The translations under genes were made by a program, and so were the position numbers. A stretch of DNA of 64,000 bases from Kiloniella laminariae (lineage in GTDB: Bacteria > Pseudomonadota > Alphaproteobacteria > Kiloniellales > Kiloniellaceae), in contig NZ_JAPWGY010000003.1 in assembly GCF_027214005.1 (NCBI RefSeq), positions 248,001-312,000 on the forward strand. Reading direction: 5' to 3'. The notes under the pieces are model-generated. The model was given only the letters and a program-made list of their open reading frames with translations. It did no database searches and was not told the origin of the DNA. Below, piece after piece: positions 16,813-27,369 of this stretch; the first letter of the stretch is position 1; every line of letters starts with the position of its first letter.

Positions 16813-19383
16813 ATGATGACCCGTTACAACGCCAAGGAAACCGAAACGAAGTGGCAAAAAATCTGGACCGACAAAAACTGTTTTGCCGTACAGGCGGATA
16901 AAAAAAAGCCAAAGTACTACGTACTTGAAATGTTTCCCTATCCTTCTGGGCGAATCCACATGGGACACGTCCGGAACTATACAATTGGTGACGTCATCGC
17001 CCGCTATAAAAGAGCAAAGGGTTTCAACGTTCTCCACCCTATGGGCTGGGATGCTTTTGGTCTGCCGGCAGAAAATGCGGCCATGGCCCGAGGTGTCCAT
17101 CCGGGAAAGTGGACCTACGAAAATATCGCGGTGATGCGTGAACAGTTGAAATCCATGGGCCTGTCTATCGATTGGGACCGTGAAATTGCGACCTGCCATC
17201 CGCAATACTACAAACATGAACAGAAGATGTTTCTCGATTTTCTCAAGGCTGGTCTGGTTGAACGCAAGGAATCCTGGGTCAACTGGGACCCCGTTGACCA
17301 GACGGTTCTCGCCAATGAACAGGTTATTGACGGTAAAGGCTGGCGTTCAGGTGCAGAGGTTGAAAAACGCAAACTAAGTCAGTGGTTCTTCAAGATTACC
17401 GACTTTGCTGACGATCTGCTGGAGGGACTTGAAACCCTTGATCGCTGGCCGGAAAAAGTCCGGACAATGCAGCATAACTGGATTGGTCGTTCCGAAGGGG
17501 CCAGAGTTTTTTTCAAGCTTAAAGATAATACTCCAGCAGAGTCTATCGAGGTTTATACAACCCGCCCGGATACCCTTTTTGGTGCTTCTTTCTGTGCGCT
17601 GTCGCCAAACCATCCCCTTGCCGATCAGCTGACCGCAACAAATCCTGAACTGAAACAGTTTATTGCCGAGTGCAATAAGATGGGAACCAGTGAAGAAGCT
17701 GTTGAGAAGGCTGAAAAGAAAGGTTTTGATAGTGGCCTGAGGGTCCTTCACCCCTTCGATTCAACAATCGAACTTCCTGTTTATATCGCAAACTTCGTCT
17801 TGATGGACTATGGCACCGGGGCAATCTTTGGCTGTCCAGCTCACGATCAACGAGATCTTGATTTCGCTCACAAATACAACCTGTCCGTCACACCGGTTGT
17901 CTTGCCTGACAACCAGTTAATCGACCAATTCAAAATTGTTGATGAAGCCTATACTGGCAATGGCACGATCATCAATTCCCGTTTTCTTGATGGCAAAGAC
18001 ATTGATTCTGCCAAAAAATCAGCCATCCAGGAGCTAGAGAAAACTGAACAGGGTAAAGGTACCGTTCAATTCCGACTCAGGGACTGGGGTGTATCAAGAC
18101 AGCGCTATTGGGGCTGTCCGATCCCGATCATCTACTGTCAGGACTGTGGTGCGGTTCCAGTACCCGAGGAAAGCCTCCCGATCGAGCTGCCAGAGGATGT
18201 CTCTTTTGATAAACCCGGCAACCCCATCGCCCATCACCCAACTTGGAAACACACCACTTGTCCTTCCTGTGGAAAAGCAGCAGAGCGGGAAACCGATACC
18301 TTTGATACCTTCATGGAATCTTCGTGGTATTTCGCCCGTTTCTGTTCCCCCCGTGACGAAGATGCTTTTACCCGGGAAGAAGTGGATTACTGGCTACCTG
18401 TAGACCAGTATATTGGCGGAATTGAACATGCCGTTCTTCACCTGCTTTACTCCCGTTTTTTCACCCGTGGCCTGAACAAATGCGGTTACCTTGGTGTCAA
18501 AGAACCCTTCAAGGGCCTCTTTACCCAAGGAATGATTTGTCATGAAACCTATCAGAATTCTGAAGGGAAATGGCTGTCACCAGAAGAAATAGAAAAAAAC
18601 GATCAGGGTGAATTTGAAACACTTGATGGAAAACCTGTAATCGTCGGGCCATCGATCAAAATGAGTAAATCCAAGAAAAACACGATTGATCCTGCAGATA
18701 TACTAAGCAGTTATGGCTCAGATACCGCAAGATTTTTCATGCTTTCTGACAGTCCACCTGACCGGGATATGGAATGGACAGAATCTGGAATTGAGGGATC
18801 CTGGCGCTTCACCCAAAGGTTATGGCGTCTGGTTATCGGACAGATAGAACAGCTCCCCACGGTAGGTTCCCCCCAGCCAGAGAAGTTTTCAGATACTGCT
18901 CTAGAGTTACATCGGACGTTACATAAAGCTATCGCTGCGATCAGTGAAAATATCGAATCTTTCCGCTTTAACGCAGCTGTTGCAAAGATCTATGAACTTA
19001 CCAATACCATCAGTCAGTTCAAAACAGCGGATCTGTCTGACAAATGGGTGATGCGGGATGCCCTGGAGACTCTGGTAAGCCTGGTTTCACCAATGATGCC
19101 ACATCTGGCAGAAGAACTGTGGCAACAGTTAGGGCACACAGGAATGATCGTTGACAAAGCCTGGCCTGAATTTGATCCGGCCTTGATCCAGGACCAGAGC
19201 ATCAAACTTCCGGTACAGGTGAACGGCAAGCTCAGGGCAACGATTAACATTGCAACTGATGCCAATGATGACACAATAAAAGAAATTGCACTGGCTGAAG
19301 ACGCCGTCATCAGATCAATTGGTGACAAGCAGGTTCGCAAGGTCATTATTGTAAAAAATCGGATTGTTAATATTGTCGTATAA
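16813..19383 (+). CDS. leuS: Leucyl-tRNA synthetase
   Basis: A class I aminoacyl-tRNA synthetase charging tRNA-Leu, about 856 residues. The HIGH-equivalent is HMGH in FPYPSGRIHMGHVRNY, and KMSKS occurs in SIKMSKSKKNTIDP. The editing domain carries TRPDTLFGASF and GTGAIFGCPAHDQRD. Paired CxxC motifs (YCQDCG, CPSCG) mark the ZN-1 insertion, followed by ESSWYFARFCSP and the anticodon-binding domain. Adjacent ATGs at 16813 and 16816 are both possible; the upstream Shine-Dalgarno sequence is weak. lptE follows with a slight overlap and holA after that, the usual alphaproteobacterial order. Confidence 0.98.
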   Translation: MMTRYNAKETETKWQKIWTDKNCFAVQADKKKPKYYVLEMFPYPSGRIHMGHVRNYTIGDVIARYKRAKGFNVLHPMGWDAFGLPAENAAMARGVHPGKWTYENIAVMREQLKSMGLSIDWDREIATCHPQYYKHEQKMFLDFLKAGLVERKESWVNWDPVDQTVLANEQVIDGKGWRSGAEVEKRKLSQWFFKITDFADDLLEGLETLDRWPEKVRTMQHNWIGRSEGARVFFKLKDNTPAESIEVYTTRPDTLFGASFCALSPNHPLADQLTATNPELKQFIAECNKMGTSEEAVEKAEKKGFDSGLRVLHPFDSTIELPVYIANFVLMDYGTGAIFGCPAHDQRDLDFAHKYNLSVTPVVLPDNQLIDQFKIVDEAYTGNGTIINSRFLDGKDIDSAKKSAIQELEKTEQGKGTVQFRLRDWGVSRQRYWGCPIPIIYCQDCGAVPVPEESLPIELPEDVSFDKPGNPIAHHPTWKHTTCPSCGKAAERETDTFDTFMESSWYFARFCSPRDEDAFTREEVDYWLPVDQYIGGIEHAVLHLLYSRFFTRGLNKCGYLGVKEPFKGLFTQGMICHETYQNSEGKWLSPEEIEKNDQGEFETLDGKPVIVGPSIKMSKSKKNTIDPADILSSYGSDTARFFMLSDSPPDRDMEWTESGIEGSWRFTQRLWRLVIGQIEQLPTVGSPQPEKFSDTALELHRTLHKAIAAISENIESFRFNAAVAKIYELTNTISQFKTADLSDKWVMRDALETLVSLVSPMMPHLAEELWQQLGHTGMIVDKAWPEFDPALIQDQSIKLPVQVNGKLRATINIATDANDDTIKEIALAEDAVIRSIGDKQVRKVIIVKNRIVNIVV

Positions 19384-19924
19384 ACAGATATTTTCCAACA
19401 GCCAAAGGTCATTCTGGCGAAGAGGCCTGATCTCTTTCGGGCTGATAAATCTTCTGCTCTGGTTATCCGCCTGCGGTTTTCAGCCAATATATCGCAAGGA
19501 TAATACAACAGGCGATTCTGCTTATCAGCAGTTGCAGACTGTTCGTATTGATCCCCTGCCGGACCGGCCCGGACAAATCCTACATAACCTGCTGCGGGAT
19601 CGTATGAACCCGCTAGGACAACCAAGAGAGCCACTGTACAGCCTTAAGGCAATAATTACTGAATCAGAGAAAGATCTAGCTGTACGGCTGGATAATACCG
19701 CTTCCAGAACAAATCTCGCGATTACCGTCCAGTACTATCTGGTTGAAATCTCCAGCGGCAAGACTGTTCTCAGTGCAAAAGCCCGATCAACCGGAAGCTA
19801 TGACAAACTCAATGACCCCTATGCGACACTGGTTGCTGAAGATACAACACGCAAGCGTGTCTTGCGGCAGATCTCGAATGATATGGCCTTGCAGATCGGT
19901 GCCTATTTAAACAAGGCACAATAA
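19364..19924 (+). CDS. lptE: LPS-assembly lipoprotein LptE
   Basis: A 186-residue lipoprotein that plugs LptD and delivers LPS to the outer leaflet. The signal FWRRGLISFGLINLLLWLSAC ends in a lipobox. The mature start GFQPIYRKD and the pattern DPLPDRPGQILHNLLRDRMNP are typical of alphaproteobacterial LptE/RlpB. The exact start is unclear; a TTG at 19364 overlaps the leuS end by 20 bases and other near-cognate codons follow. No ATG is available upstream of the signal peptide. The position between leuS and holA supports the call. Confidence 0.88.
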   Translation: MLILSYKQIFSNSQRSFWRRGLISFGLINLLLWLSACGFQPIYRKDNTTGDSAYQQLQTVRIDPLPDRPGQILHNLLRDRMNPLGQPREPLYSLKAIITESEKDLAVRLDNTASRTNLAITVQYYLVEISSGKTVLSAKARSTGSYDKLNDPYATLVAEDTTRKRVLRQISNDMALQIGAYLNKAQ

Positions 19925-19973
19925 ACCCCGCAGTTTCATAACAACTTCCACCACGCGAAGCAGGACAAAAAGA

Positions 19974-21005
19974 TTGAAGGTGACGGCAAACAGGGCTGAT
20001 GCTTTTTCCAGATCTCCGGACCCTGTCTGCCAGGCAGTTCTGGTCTATGGTCCGGATGAAGGACTAGTTCAGGAACGCTGCCTCAATCTTCTCAAAAGTG
20101 TCGTGGAAGATCCAAGAGATCCCTTTCGGGTTGTTGATCTGGAAAATGACCAGCTCAAAAAAGATCCGGCTCTGCTAAGCGATGAAGCTGCAGCGCTCTC
20201 GATGATGGGCGGCAGGAAAGTGATCCGAGTAAAATCCGCCGGCGACCTCTTGGCCAATCTTTTCAAGGACTATTTTCAGAACCCGGTGGGCGATGCGTTA
20301 ATTGTTGTGGAGGGCGGGGATTTGCCTGGCCGCTCCAGGCTCCGGAAAGTTTTTGAGGACAGCAAACAGGGAGCTGCCCTGCCCTGCTACAAGGACGATG
20401 AAAAAAGCCTGCCTGGACTGATTCGTCAAATCATTGAAAAAGAAGGATTATTTATTGAAAATGACGCTCTCGCCTTCCTCGTGGGAAATCTTGGTACTGA
20501 TCGACGTTTAACGCGACGAGAAGTCGAAAAATTATGCCTCTATAAAGGAATAAATTCCGGGAAAATTTCACTGCAAGATGTTGTTGTTTGTGTGGGGGAT
20601 ACTGCCAGTCTTACACTGGATGATCTTGCCGCGGCAGTTGCAGCGGGAAAAACAGACGAGCTTGAAAAACAGCTGTTGCGTGCCCAGCAGGAACATCAGA
20701 ACCCAATCACGATTCTCAGAGCGGTCTCAAGATATTTTCAACGACTTCATCTCGTCTCCGGCCTGACCGCGCAATCTGTTCCCCTGGATAAGGCCCTTGG
20801 CACCCTCCGCCCGCCTCTCTTCTGGAAAGCGGCCGACGCATTTAAACTGCAGGTCCGGAAATGGTCTCCCCTGGCCCTGACAAAAGCCTTGTCCCAGCTG
20901 ATGGAAACAGAAGCTGCCTGTAAAAAAACCGGGGCTCCCTCGGAAACACTCTGCGCCCGCACCCTGCTGGAACTTACTGCCAAATCACCAGCCCGCGCCC
21001 GTTAA
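19974..21005 (+). CDS. holA: DNA polymerase III subunit delta
   Basis: The 343-residue clamp-loader subunit opens the sliding clamp. The N-terminal pattern VLVYGPDEGLVQERCLNLLKSVVEDPRDPFRV is typical of the family. Later family patterns are ALSMMGGRKVIRVK, NLGTDRRLTRREVEKLCLY and the C-terminal domain HQNPITILRAVSRYFQRLHLV. The start is TTG (or GTG two codons on). It is the last gene of leuS-lptE-holA and converges with parB across 267 bases, in which I see no clear terminator. Confidence 0.92.
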   Translation: MKVTANRADAFSRSPDPVCQAVLVYGPDEGLVQERCLNLLKSVVEDPRDPFRVVDLENDQLKKDPALLSDEAAALSMMGGRKVIRVKSAGDLLANLFKDYFQNPVGDALIVVEGGDLPGRSRLRKVFEDSKQGAALPCYKDDEKSLPGLIRQIIEKEGLFIENDALAFLVGNLGTDRRLTRREVEKLCLYKGINSGKISLQDVVVCVGDTASLTLDDLAAAVAAGKTDELEKQLLRAQQEHQNPITILRAVSRYFQRLHLVSGLTAQSVPLDKALGTLRPPLFWKAADAFKLQVRKWSPLALTKALSQLMETEAACKKTGAPSETLCARTLLELTAKSPARAR

Positions 21006-21272
21006 ACGAACGCCCTTGGACCAAAATGATGACTTGATGTCATCAACATTCCAACACCAGTTCCAAAAAAGAACGCGCTAAAAAACAAAAGCACCCACTT
21101 TTTAAATCCAGCGAGTACCAGATTTAATCAGGGCCTCTTTACAATCTGACAGGCAAAACCGGATTCGACGTTCCGGCAAAAATTCCACCCAGCCCCTGAT
21201 TTTTATAATCTGGGCAAGAAAGCCAAGCGCTTAAAAAGACACAAAAAAGCAGATCCGCACAAAACCGGAGAA

Positions 21273-22208
21273 TTATTTCCCAGCAGAAGCCTGGGTCAGG
21301 CGGTGCAGGACATCATCAAGCTGTTCCAAGGTGTCATAGGCGATCTTGAGAGACCCACCCTGCCCGTGGAAATCAATCGAGACTGTCAGCCCCAGCATAT
21401 TGGAGAGATCCCTCTCCAGAGCCAGCGTATCAGCATCCTTGTCGCTTCCCGAACTTGTCCTTGGCTTCAGGGAACCAGCAATGCTTTTCTGCGCCGGGGC
21501 AGCTGTGGGACCGGAAAGCTCTTTTTTCATAGCCTTGGCCAGGCGCTCGGTTTCACGGACAGAAAGCTCGCGCGAGGTGATCTGTTCTGCAAGATGAGTT
21601 GGATCTTCAGCGCCAACAAGAGCTCTGGCATGGCCCGCGCTCAAATCCCCCTTCTCGAGCAAGTCCTGTACATCCTCGGGAAGCGTGAGCAAACGAAGCA
21701 TATTGGCTATATGGCTCCGGCTTTTACCAATGATCTTGGCCACATCATCCTGTTTGTGACCAAATTCATCCATAAGACGGCGGTAACTGGTCGCCTCTTC
21801 TATGGGGGTAAGATCCTGACGCTGAACGTTCTCGATAATCGCAACCTGGAGAACTTCCGCATCGTTGAAGTCCCGGATAACCACCGGCACTTCATGCAGT
21901 TTGGCCTGTTGAGAAGCCCGCCAGCGGCGTTCACCGGCAACAATCTCATATTCGGCATTATGAACAGGATGGCGACGCACCAGAATCGGCTGCAACAAAC
22001 CGGATTGGGAAATGGAGTCAGCCAGAGACGTCAGTGCCTCCGCGTCAAAATGTCGGCGCGGCTGCTTGGTGTTGGGGTGAATATGCTCGATCGGCACCTG
22101 TTTAGTTGAACGAACCTTATCCAAAGATGCGTAATCTTCTGTCTCATCACCAAAAAGAGCAGCAAGTCCGCGGCCAAGATTAGTCCGTTTTTCCTGTTGA
22201 TCAACCAA
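21273..22208 (-). CDS. parB: Chromosome partitioning protein ParB
   Basis: The 311-residue parS-binding CTPase loads the partition complex and SMC. The N-terminal RGLAALFGDE motif contacts ParA. The ParB/Srx core has PNTKQPRRHFD and the CTP-binding GERRWRASQQAKL and ENVQRQDLTPIEEA. The helix-turn-helix KIIGKSRSHIANMLRLLTLPEDV binds parS. The C-terminal dimerisation domain (LGLTVSIDFHGQGGSLKIAYDTLEQLDDVL) is intact. It is downstream of parA with 89 bases between them, and four parS sites lie 1.2-5.6 kb upstream. Confidence 0.97.
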   Translation of the reverse strand: MVDQQEKRTNLGRGLAALFGDETEDYASLDKVRSTKQVPIEHIHPNTKQPRRHFDAEALTSLADSISQSGLLQPILVRRHPVHNAEYEIVAGERRWRASQQAKLHEVPVVIRDFNDAEVLQVAIIENVQRQDLTPIEEATSYRRLMDEFGHKQDDVAKIIGKSRSHIANMLRLLTLPEDVQDLLEKGDLSAGHARALVGAEDPTHLAEQITSRELSVRETERLAKAMKKELSGPTAAPAQKSIAGSLKPRTSSGSDKDADTLALERDLSNMLGLTVSIDFHGQGGSLKIAYDTLEQLDDVLHRLTQASAGK

Positions 22209-22297
22209 GACTCTACCCTCTCATAACCACCGTCATTTTTACCTGTTTCCAGGCCCCTGATAAAAAGGGAAACAACGGCTGAATACCATAAAATTTA

Positions 22298-23128
22298 TCA
22301 GGCAACAGCAGCTTCAGCTGCCCGTTCCTTTTTGAGAATTTCACCAGCCAGCTTGATATAGGCCTGAGAACCTGCACAGGCAACATCATACAACAAGACC
22401 GGTTTGCCATGTGATGGAGCTTCGGAAACCCGGACGTTCCGGGGAATCACTGTTGTAAAAACCTTTTCACCAAGAAAAGCCCGAACGTCAGCAGCAACCA
22501 TTTCACACAAGTTGTTGCGGCGATCATACATTGTCAATACAACCCCTTGAATTTCCAAACGACGATTCAAGCCCCGCTTCACCCGGTCAATTGTCCGGAG
22601 AAGATGGGAAAGTCCTTCAAGCGCATAGAACTCGGTCTGCAAAGGCACCAATACCGCATCAGAAGCCACCAGAGCATTCAGGGTCAACAACCCGAGAGCT
22701 GGGGGACAGTCGATCAGAATATAGTCGAATATATCCAGTAGCGGGCCAATCGCGTTGGCCAAGCGGAATTCCCGTTCAGAAGCATTGACCAGTTCCAGCT
22801 CGGCACCTGACAGTTCTACGCCAGAGGTAATCACATGCATCCGCGGTACATCCGTTGAATGTATCGCTTGTTGAATCGGCAAACCTTCAATCATGACCTG
22901 GTAGATGCTCTGTTTCCTGGCATCAACCTTTACACCAAGTCCTGTGCTGGCATTTCCCTGTGGATCGAGATCAATGATCAAGACCTTCTTCTTGCAGGCA
23001 GCCAAAGCCGTAGCAAGATTGACAGTCGTCGTGGTTTTCCCGACACCACCCTTCTGGTTTGCAATGGCCCAAATTTTGGCTTTGGTATTTTTCTGTACTG
23101 AAATTGAGTCCATATCTAGTACTGACAC
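22298..23128 (-). CDS. parA: Chromosome partitioning ATPase ParA (Soj)
   Basis: The deviant Walker A ATPase forms the gradient that moves ParB-parS complexes poleward. KGGVGKTTTTVNLATALA holds the P-loop with the signature lysine. IDLDPQGNASTGLG is the A' motif and ILIDCPPALGLLTLNAL is Walker B. The C-terminal VIPRNVRVSEAPSHGKPVLLYD is typical of chromosomal Soj. I chose GTG at 23128 because GGGGGGA lies about six bases upstream; an ATG five codons later is the alternative. It belongs to the mnmG-rsmG-parA-parB run, 16 bases after rsmG. Confidence 0.96.
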   Translation of the reverse strand: MSVLDMDSISVQKNTKAKIWAIANQKGGVGKTTTTVNLATALAACKKKVLIIDLDPQGNASTGLGVKVDARKQSIYQVMIEGLPIQQAIHSTDVPRMHVITSGVELSGAELELVNASEREFRLANAIGPLLDIFDYILIDCPPALGLLTLNALVASDAVLVPLQTEFYALEGLSHLLRTIDRVKRGLNRRLEIQGVVLTMYDRRNNLCEMVAADVRAFLGEKVFTTVIPRNVRVSEAPSHGKPVLLYDVACAGSQAYIKLAGEILKKERAAEAAVA

Positions 23129-23144
23129 GGTCAATCCCCCCAAT

Positions 23145-23792
23145 TTATAGAAGTTTGAGGCGTAATATCGTTGCTTCTGAATCAGACAAAGATGTGTACC
23201 TCGACAAATTCATACTCCACTTTTTCTCCGCTTCGGTCAATTCCTGATCCACTGACCGGCCCTTCAAAAGCAGGAACTCTGGGGGGGTGTCCCGCGAAGA
23301 AACTTCGATAAAGGGTTGAGCAAATTCGATAATCTTATCAAGGGATGCAAAAGCCCGAGCTGTAAAATAATTTGCTGCAAATGGGGTGATTTTTTCTATT
23401 CGCTGATTATGGACTGTTAAAGGCGTATTTGTTTCACGTGAAACTTCACGGAGGAAGGTAGATTTTTTGATATCAGATTCCATCGCATGAACCTCACCCA
23501 CCCCAAGAATTGCCAATATTATTGCAGGAAATCCAGCACCACTGCCGAAATCAATAATAACTGGTTTTGAGTTATTCTGTTCTCCCGAGAATTCCGGGAT
23601 GTATTTTACTAATTGAGCTGAATCTAAAAAATGGCGTCGCCAAAGATCTGGTATCGTATCACGGCCAACCAGATTTATCGCCTTGTTCCACTTTACCAAC
23701 AGCTCGGCATAACATTTCAACTTGTCCTCTGTTTCACGTGAAACAGGAATAAACTTTTTAAAATCTTCAAAATCAAATTTTTCACGCGACAT
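23145..23792 (-). CDS. rsmG: 16S rRNA (guanine527-N7) methyltransferase RsmG
   Basis: A 215-residue SAM-dependent methyltransferase that modifies G527 of 16S rRNA. The fold is shown by [31 protein letters not shown] (SAM loop), [20 protein letters not shown] and [18 protein letters not shown]. It overlaps the end of mnmG by 11 bases. Two parS sites are embedded in its coding sequence, each encoding the pentapeptide VSRET, once near the N-terminus and once in the methyltransferase core. Confidence 0.96.
   Translation of the reverse strand: MSREKFDFEDFKKFIPVSRETEDKLKCYAELLVKWNKAINLVGRDTIPDLWRRHFLDSAQLVKYIPEFSGEQNNSKPVIIDFGSGAGFPAIILAILGVGEVHAMESDIKKSTFLREVSRETNTPLTVHNQRIEKITPFAANYFTARAFASLDKIIEFAQPFIEVSSRDTPPEFLLLKGRSVDQELTEAEKKWSMNLSRYTSLSDSEATILRLKLL
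23430..23445. promoter_or_regulatory. parS site 1 (inside rsmG)
   Basis: TGTTTCACGTGAAACT matches the parS consensus TGTTTCACGTGAAACA at 15 of 16 positions. It binds ParB by homology. It lies within rsmG. Confidence 0.88.
23730..23745. promoter_or_regulatory. parS site 2 (inside rsmG)
   Basis: TGTTTCACGTGAAACA is a perfect 16-base parS palindrome, starting exactly 300 bases from site 1, in the rsmG 5' coding region. Confidence 0.95.
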
Positions 23793-25650
23793 CTGAATTA
23801 TCCATACGTCTCACATATTTCAGGAGGGCAACAATTGCAGCTGGAGTGACACCCGAAATTCTTGCCGCCGCCCCTAATGTCTCAGGACGAGACTGGGTCA
23901 GCTTCTGAATAATTTCTGTCGAGAGGCTTGGAACCGAGGCATAATTAAAATCACGGGGCAGTTTCAAAGCTTCATCTTTGCGAAAAGCCCTGATGTCAGC
24001 ATCCTGTCTTTCAATATAGCCGGCATAACTGGCATCAATTTCCAATTGCTCGATCACAGCCGGGTCGTACCCAGAAAGTTCAGGCCAAATCACTGACAAG
24101 CGAGCAAGTGTCACATCGGGATAGCGAAGCAGATCAAAAACGCTGCGACGTTGACCATCCATATTTACTGTAATGCCATAAGACTTGAGTTCATTTGGCG
24201 TAGCCGCATGTGTCTCGGCAAAAAGGCGAGCCTCCATCAATTTCTTGTTCTTTTCAGCGAAAGCTTCCTGTCTTTCCGGACCAATACAACCGATAGAGTT
24301 ACCAATATCTGTCAAACGTTGATCTGCATTATCCGCCCGGAGTTTCAGACGATATTCTGCCCTGCTGGTAAACATACGGTAAGGCTCTGTCACTCCCAGA
24401 CTAACCAGATCGTCAATCATCACTCCCATATAGGCGTCAGCACGATCAAGAACAAATTCCCGTTCTGATCCAGATGATCTAAGAGCAGCGTTAATCCCGG
24501 CAAGTAGTCCCTGTGCCCCCGCCTCTTCATAACCAGTGGTTCCATTAATCTGTCCGGCAAAAAACAGACCCGGAATTTTCAGGGTTTCCAAAGTGGGCCT
24601 CAGTTCACGGGGATCAACATAATCATATTCGATGGCATAACCTGGCTGAAGAATAACCGCCTTCTCCAGACCTGGAATGGTTTTTAGAAAAGCCGCCTGT
24701 ACATCCTCGGGCAGAGAGGTCGAGATCCCGTTTGGATAAACATTGATATCATCCAGACCTTCGGGTTCGAGGAAAATTTGATGCCGCTCTCGTTCCTCAA
24801 ATCGTACCACCTTGTCTTCGATGGAAGGACAATAGCGTGGACCCTTGCTTGCAATCTGCCCGGAATACATTGGAGACTGAAGTATATTTTCTTTGATCAC
24901 CGCATGAGTTTGCGGATTTGTATAGGTGATATGGCAGGGTATTTGTGACTGGCTGATTGACTTGGTCAAATAGGAAAAAGGTTCTGGCGGCGTATCCCCT
25001 GCCTGTATTTCCAAAGATGAATAATCAATTGTTCTGGTATCAAGTCTGGCTGGTGTGCCTGTTTTCAAACGTCCCAGCGTAAAACCGAACCTTTCCAGCG
25101 TAGCTGAAAGACCAAGAGCAGGTTCATCCCCTACCCGTCCTGCTGGAATCTGTTTCTTCCCGAGATGAATAAGACCACGTAAAAAAGTGCCTGTTGTCAG
25201 AACAACTGAGCCAGAGTGATAAACTGTTCCATCCGCTGTAATCACACCACAGCAGTGGTTATTCTTATCCAATTGCAGATCTTCAACTGCAGCCTCGATA
25301 ATCGTTAAACCGGATTGTTCGGCGAGAAGATCCTGTATCGCAAGTTTATAGAGCTTTCTGTCAGCCTGCGCTCTTGGCCCGCGAACAGCAGGACCTTTAC
25401 TGCGATTCAAAACCCTAAACTGGATTCCGCCCCGATCAATTGCCTTCCCCATCAATCCGTCCAGAGCATCAATCTCGCGAACAAGATGCCCTTTGCCCAA
25501 TCCACCAATGGCAGGGTTACAAGACATAACACCGATTGTCGATTTTTTATGAGTGAGGAGCAGTGTTCTTGCACCAGTCCGTGCCGCAGAGGCTGCGGCC
25601 TCTGTACCGGCATGACCACCACCAACAACAATCACATCGTAGTTCTGCAT
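23782..25650 (-). CDS. mnmG: tRNA U34 carboxymethylaminomethyl synthesis enzyme MnmG (GidA)
   Basis: The 622-residue FAD enzyme works with MnmE to install cmnm5 at U34 of certain tRNAs. The N-terminal dinucleotide motif is [15 protein letters not shown]. Family motifs include [47 protein letters not shown] and [21 protein letters not shown]. The C-terminal helical domain that binds tRNA and MnmE is intact ([20 protein letters not shown]). It is followed by rsmG with an 11-base overlap. A parS site lies just upstream. Confidence 0.98.
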   Translation of the reverse strand: MQNYDVIVVGGGHAGTEAAASAARTGARTLLLTHKKSTIGVMSCNPAIGGLGKGHLVREIDALDGLMGKAIDRGGIQFRVLNRSKGPAVRGPRAQADRKLYKLAIQDLLAEQSGLTIIEAAVEDLQLDKNNHCCGVITADGTVYHSGSVVLTTGTFLRGLIHLGKKQIPAGRVGDEPALGLSATLERFGFTLGRLKTGTPARLDTRTIDYSSLEIQAGDTPPEPFSYLTKSISQSQIPCHITYTNPQTHAVIKENILQSPMYSGQIASKGPRYCPSIEDKVVRFEERERHQIFLEPEGLDDINVYPNGISTSLPEDVQAAFLKTIPGLEKAVILQPGYAIEYDYVDPRELRPTLETLKIPGLFFAGQINGTTGYEEAGAQGLLAGINAALRSSGSEREFVLDRADAYMGVMIDDLVSLGVTEPYRMFTSRAEYRLKLRADNADQRLTDIGNSIGCIGPERQEAFAEKNKKLMEARLFAETHAATPNELKSYGITVNMDGQRRSVFDLLRYPDVTLARLSVIWPELSGYDPAVIEQLEIDASYAGYIERQDADIRAFRKDEALKLPRDFNYASVPSLSTEIIQKLTQSRPETLGAAARISGVTPAAIVALLKYVRRMDNSDVA

Positions 25651-25795
25651 AACAGATCACTTTTCATAGGGCAGTTATTACGGGGTAAACCATATAAAGA
25701 GATAAGGTTATCATCGGAACTGATCGACAATTCCAGATTAACTTCAGGTCTATCTCTTAAGTGCCTGACTCGCCGAATATTTATTTCGTTGCTCA

Positions 25796-25811
25796 TGTTT
25801 CACGTGAAACA
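25796..25811. promoter_or_regulatory. parS site 3 (mnmE-mnmG intergenic)
   Basis: TGTTTCACGTGAAACA is a perfect parS, lying in the 207-base gap between the mnmE end and the mnmG start. Confidence 0.95.
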
Positions 25812-25857
25812 TAGAAGGCCGAGTCAGATAATACCCCAGCTTTTAAGCCATTCTGAC

Positions 25858-27216
25858 TTATTTTCCAATACAAAAATCACGGAAAATGACATCAAGAAGA
25901 TCCTCAACATCAACTTTTCCTGTAATTCTTCCGAGATATCGGGTTGCCAGTCTTAAATCCTCAGCAGCCAATTCCGGTAAAGGGGCAAGAAGACTGCGTG
26001 AAAGAGCATCCAGCGTATCTATTAATGCCTTGCGATGACGCTCTCTCGTTATTCCCACAGAAGAGCCCGTCGTTCCAAGTTTTGAGACTACTTCATCGGT
26101 TAGACGCTTAATCAGAGCATCAATACCAGTTCCTGTTTTGGCAGATATTTTCTGAATTTCAAATTCAGATAACTCCGATGCCAAAGTTGATATGGCTTGA
26201 TCTGATTTGTCGGCCTTGTTCAACACTACCAGGCTGTCTCCCCGTTTCAGGAGATCGAGTGTTTCCAAATCTGGTTTTTGACTAGCGGCAAGATCAAAAA
26301 CAGCCAGTTTGAAATCAGCTGCCTCGGCCTTTGTTCTTGCCCGGCGCATTCCTTCCAGCTCAACATTATTATCATTGGCCTCCTCAAGTTCCCTTAGCCC
26401 TGCTGTATCTGCCAAGGTAACCGGATAGCCCGCAAGATCGAGATGCACCTCTATGATGTCTCTGGTGGTCCCAGCAATATCAGAAACAATGGCAACTTCC
26501 CGACGGGCCAGAGCATTTAACAATGAAGATTTTCCGGCATTTGGTGGGCCAATAATAGCTATAGAAAATCCATCTCGTAATCGTTCAAAACGATGACCAT
26601 CATCCAAATGTTGATTTATTTCTGACTGTAATACCAAAATATTGTTTTTAACCTGATCAGAAATGCCTTCATCCAGTTCCTCATCCGGAAAGTCTATTTC
26701 AGCTTCCAGATAAGCAAGTGTCCGGATCAACTTCTCTCGCCAGTTTCCTATCAAACGGGAAAGTTCACCATCCATCTGCCGGATGGCCTGTTTTCGCTGG
26801 GCTTCAGTTTCTGCAGCAATAAGATCAGAAAGTCCTTCGACCTCGGTAAGATCAAGTTTATCATTGGCAAAGGCACGCCGGGTAAATTCTCCAGCTTCTG
26901 CCGGGCGAAATTCTGGAAGTTTCGCTAGCGCAGAAATGGCACCATTGACCACTGCCCTGCCCCCATGAAGATGAAGTTCCACGACATCCTCACCTGTAAA
27001 ACTGGCAGGGGCTGGAAACCATAAAGCGAGACAGCGATCAATTTCAGAACCATCTGTTGGATCTGACAGCTTTAACAAAGTGGCAATGCGCGGTTCCGGC
27101 TGTCGGGCGGTCATTTTTCCCCAAAGGGTTCCTGCATTCCTGCCTGAAATCCTGATAACAGCAACCCCAGCCTGGCCCGGTGCTGTTGAAAGGGCATAAA
27201 TCGTATCTGATGCCAT
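25858..27216 (-). CDS. mnmE: tRNA modification GTPase MnmE (TrmE)
   Basis: A GTPase partner of MnmG, about 452 residues. The N-terminal folate-binding domain begins DTIYALSTAPGQAGVAVIRISG. The G domain has G1 GPPNAGKSSLLNAL, G2/G3 region GTTRDIIEVHLDLAGYPVTLADTAG and G4 NKAD. The C-terminal active-site motif CIGK closes the protein. I chose the ATG before ASDTIY because family members start there; the frame is open six codons further. It is oriented away from the inferred origin like its neighbours. Confidence 0.97.
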   Translation of the reverse strand: MASDTIYALSTAPGQAGVAVIRISGRNAGTLWGKMTARQPEPRIATLLKLSDPTDGSEIDRCLALWFPAPASFTGEDVVELHLHGGRAVVNGAISALAKLPEFRPAEAGEFTRRAFANDKLDLTEVEGLSDLIAAETEAQRKQAIRQMDGELSRLIGNWREKLIRTLAYLEAEIDFPDEELDEGISDQVKNNILVLQSEINQHLDDGHRFERLRDGFSIAIIGPPNAGKSSLLNALARREVAIVSDIAGTTRDIIEVHLDLAGYPVTLADTAGLRELEEANDNNVELEGMRRARTKAEAADFKLAVFDLAASQKPDLETLDLLKRGDSLVVLNKADKSDQAISTLASELSEFEIQKISAKTGTGIDALIKRLTDEVVSKLGTTGSSVGITRERHRKALIDTLDALSRSLLAPLPELAAEDLRLATRYLGRITGKVDVEDLLDVIFRDFCIGK

Positions 27217-27369
27217 AATGATTAGAATTCCCATAATCCTGAGGGGGCAACATAGGCAAAGAGATTTAAGCCGTCAAAGCCCTTTCCCAGTTATAGACCA
27301 GGTATCGAGAAGTCTTAACCAGCCAATCCATGCTGGCATAGGATTCAATAACTTTCCCTCACTGTAAGG

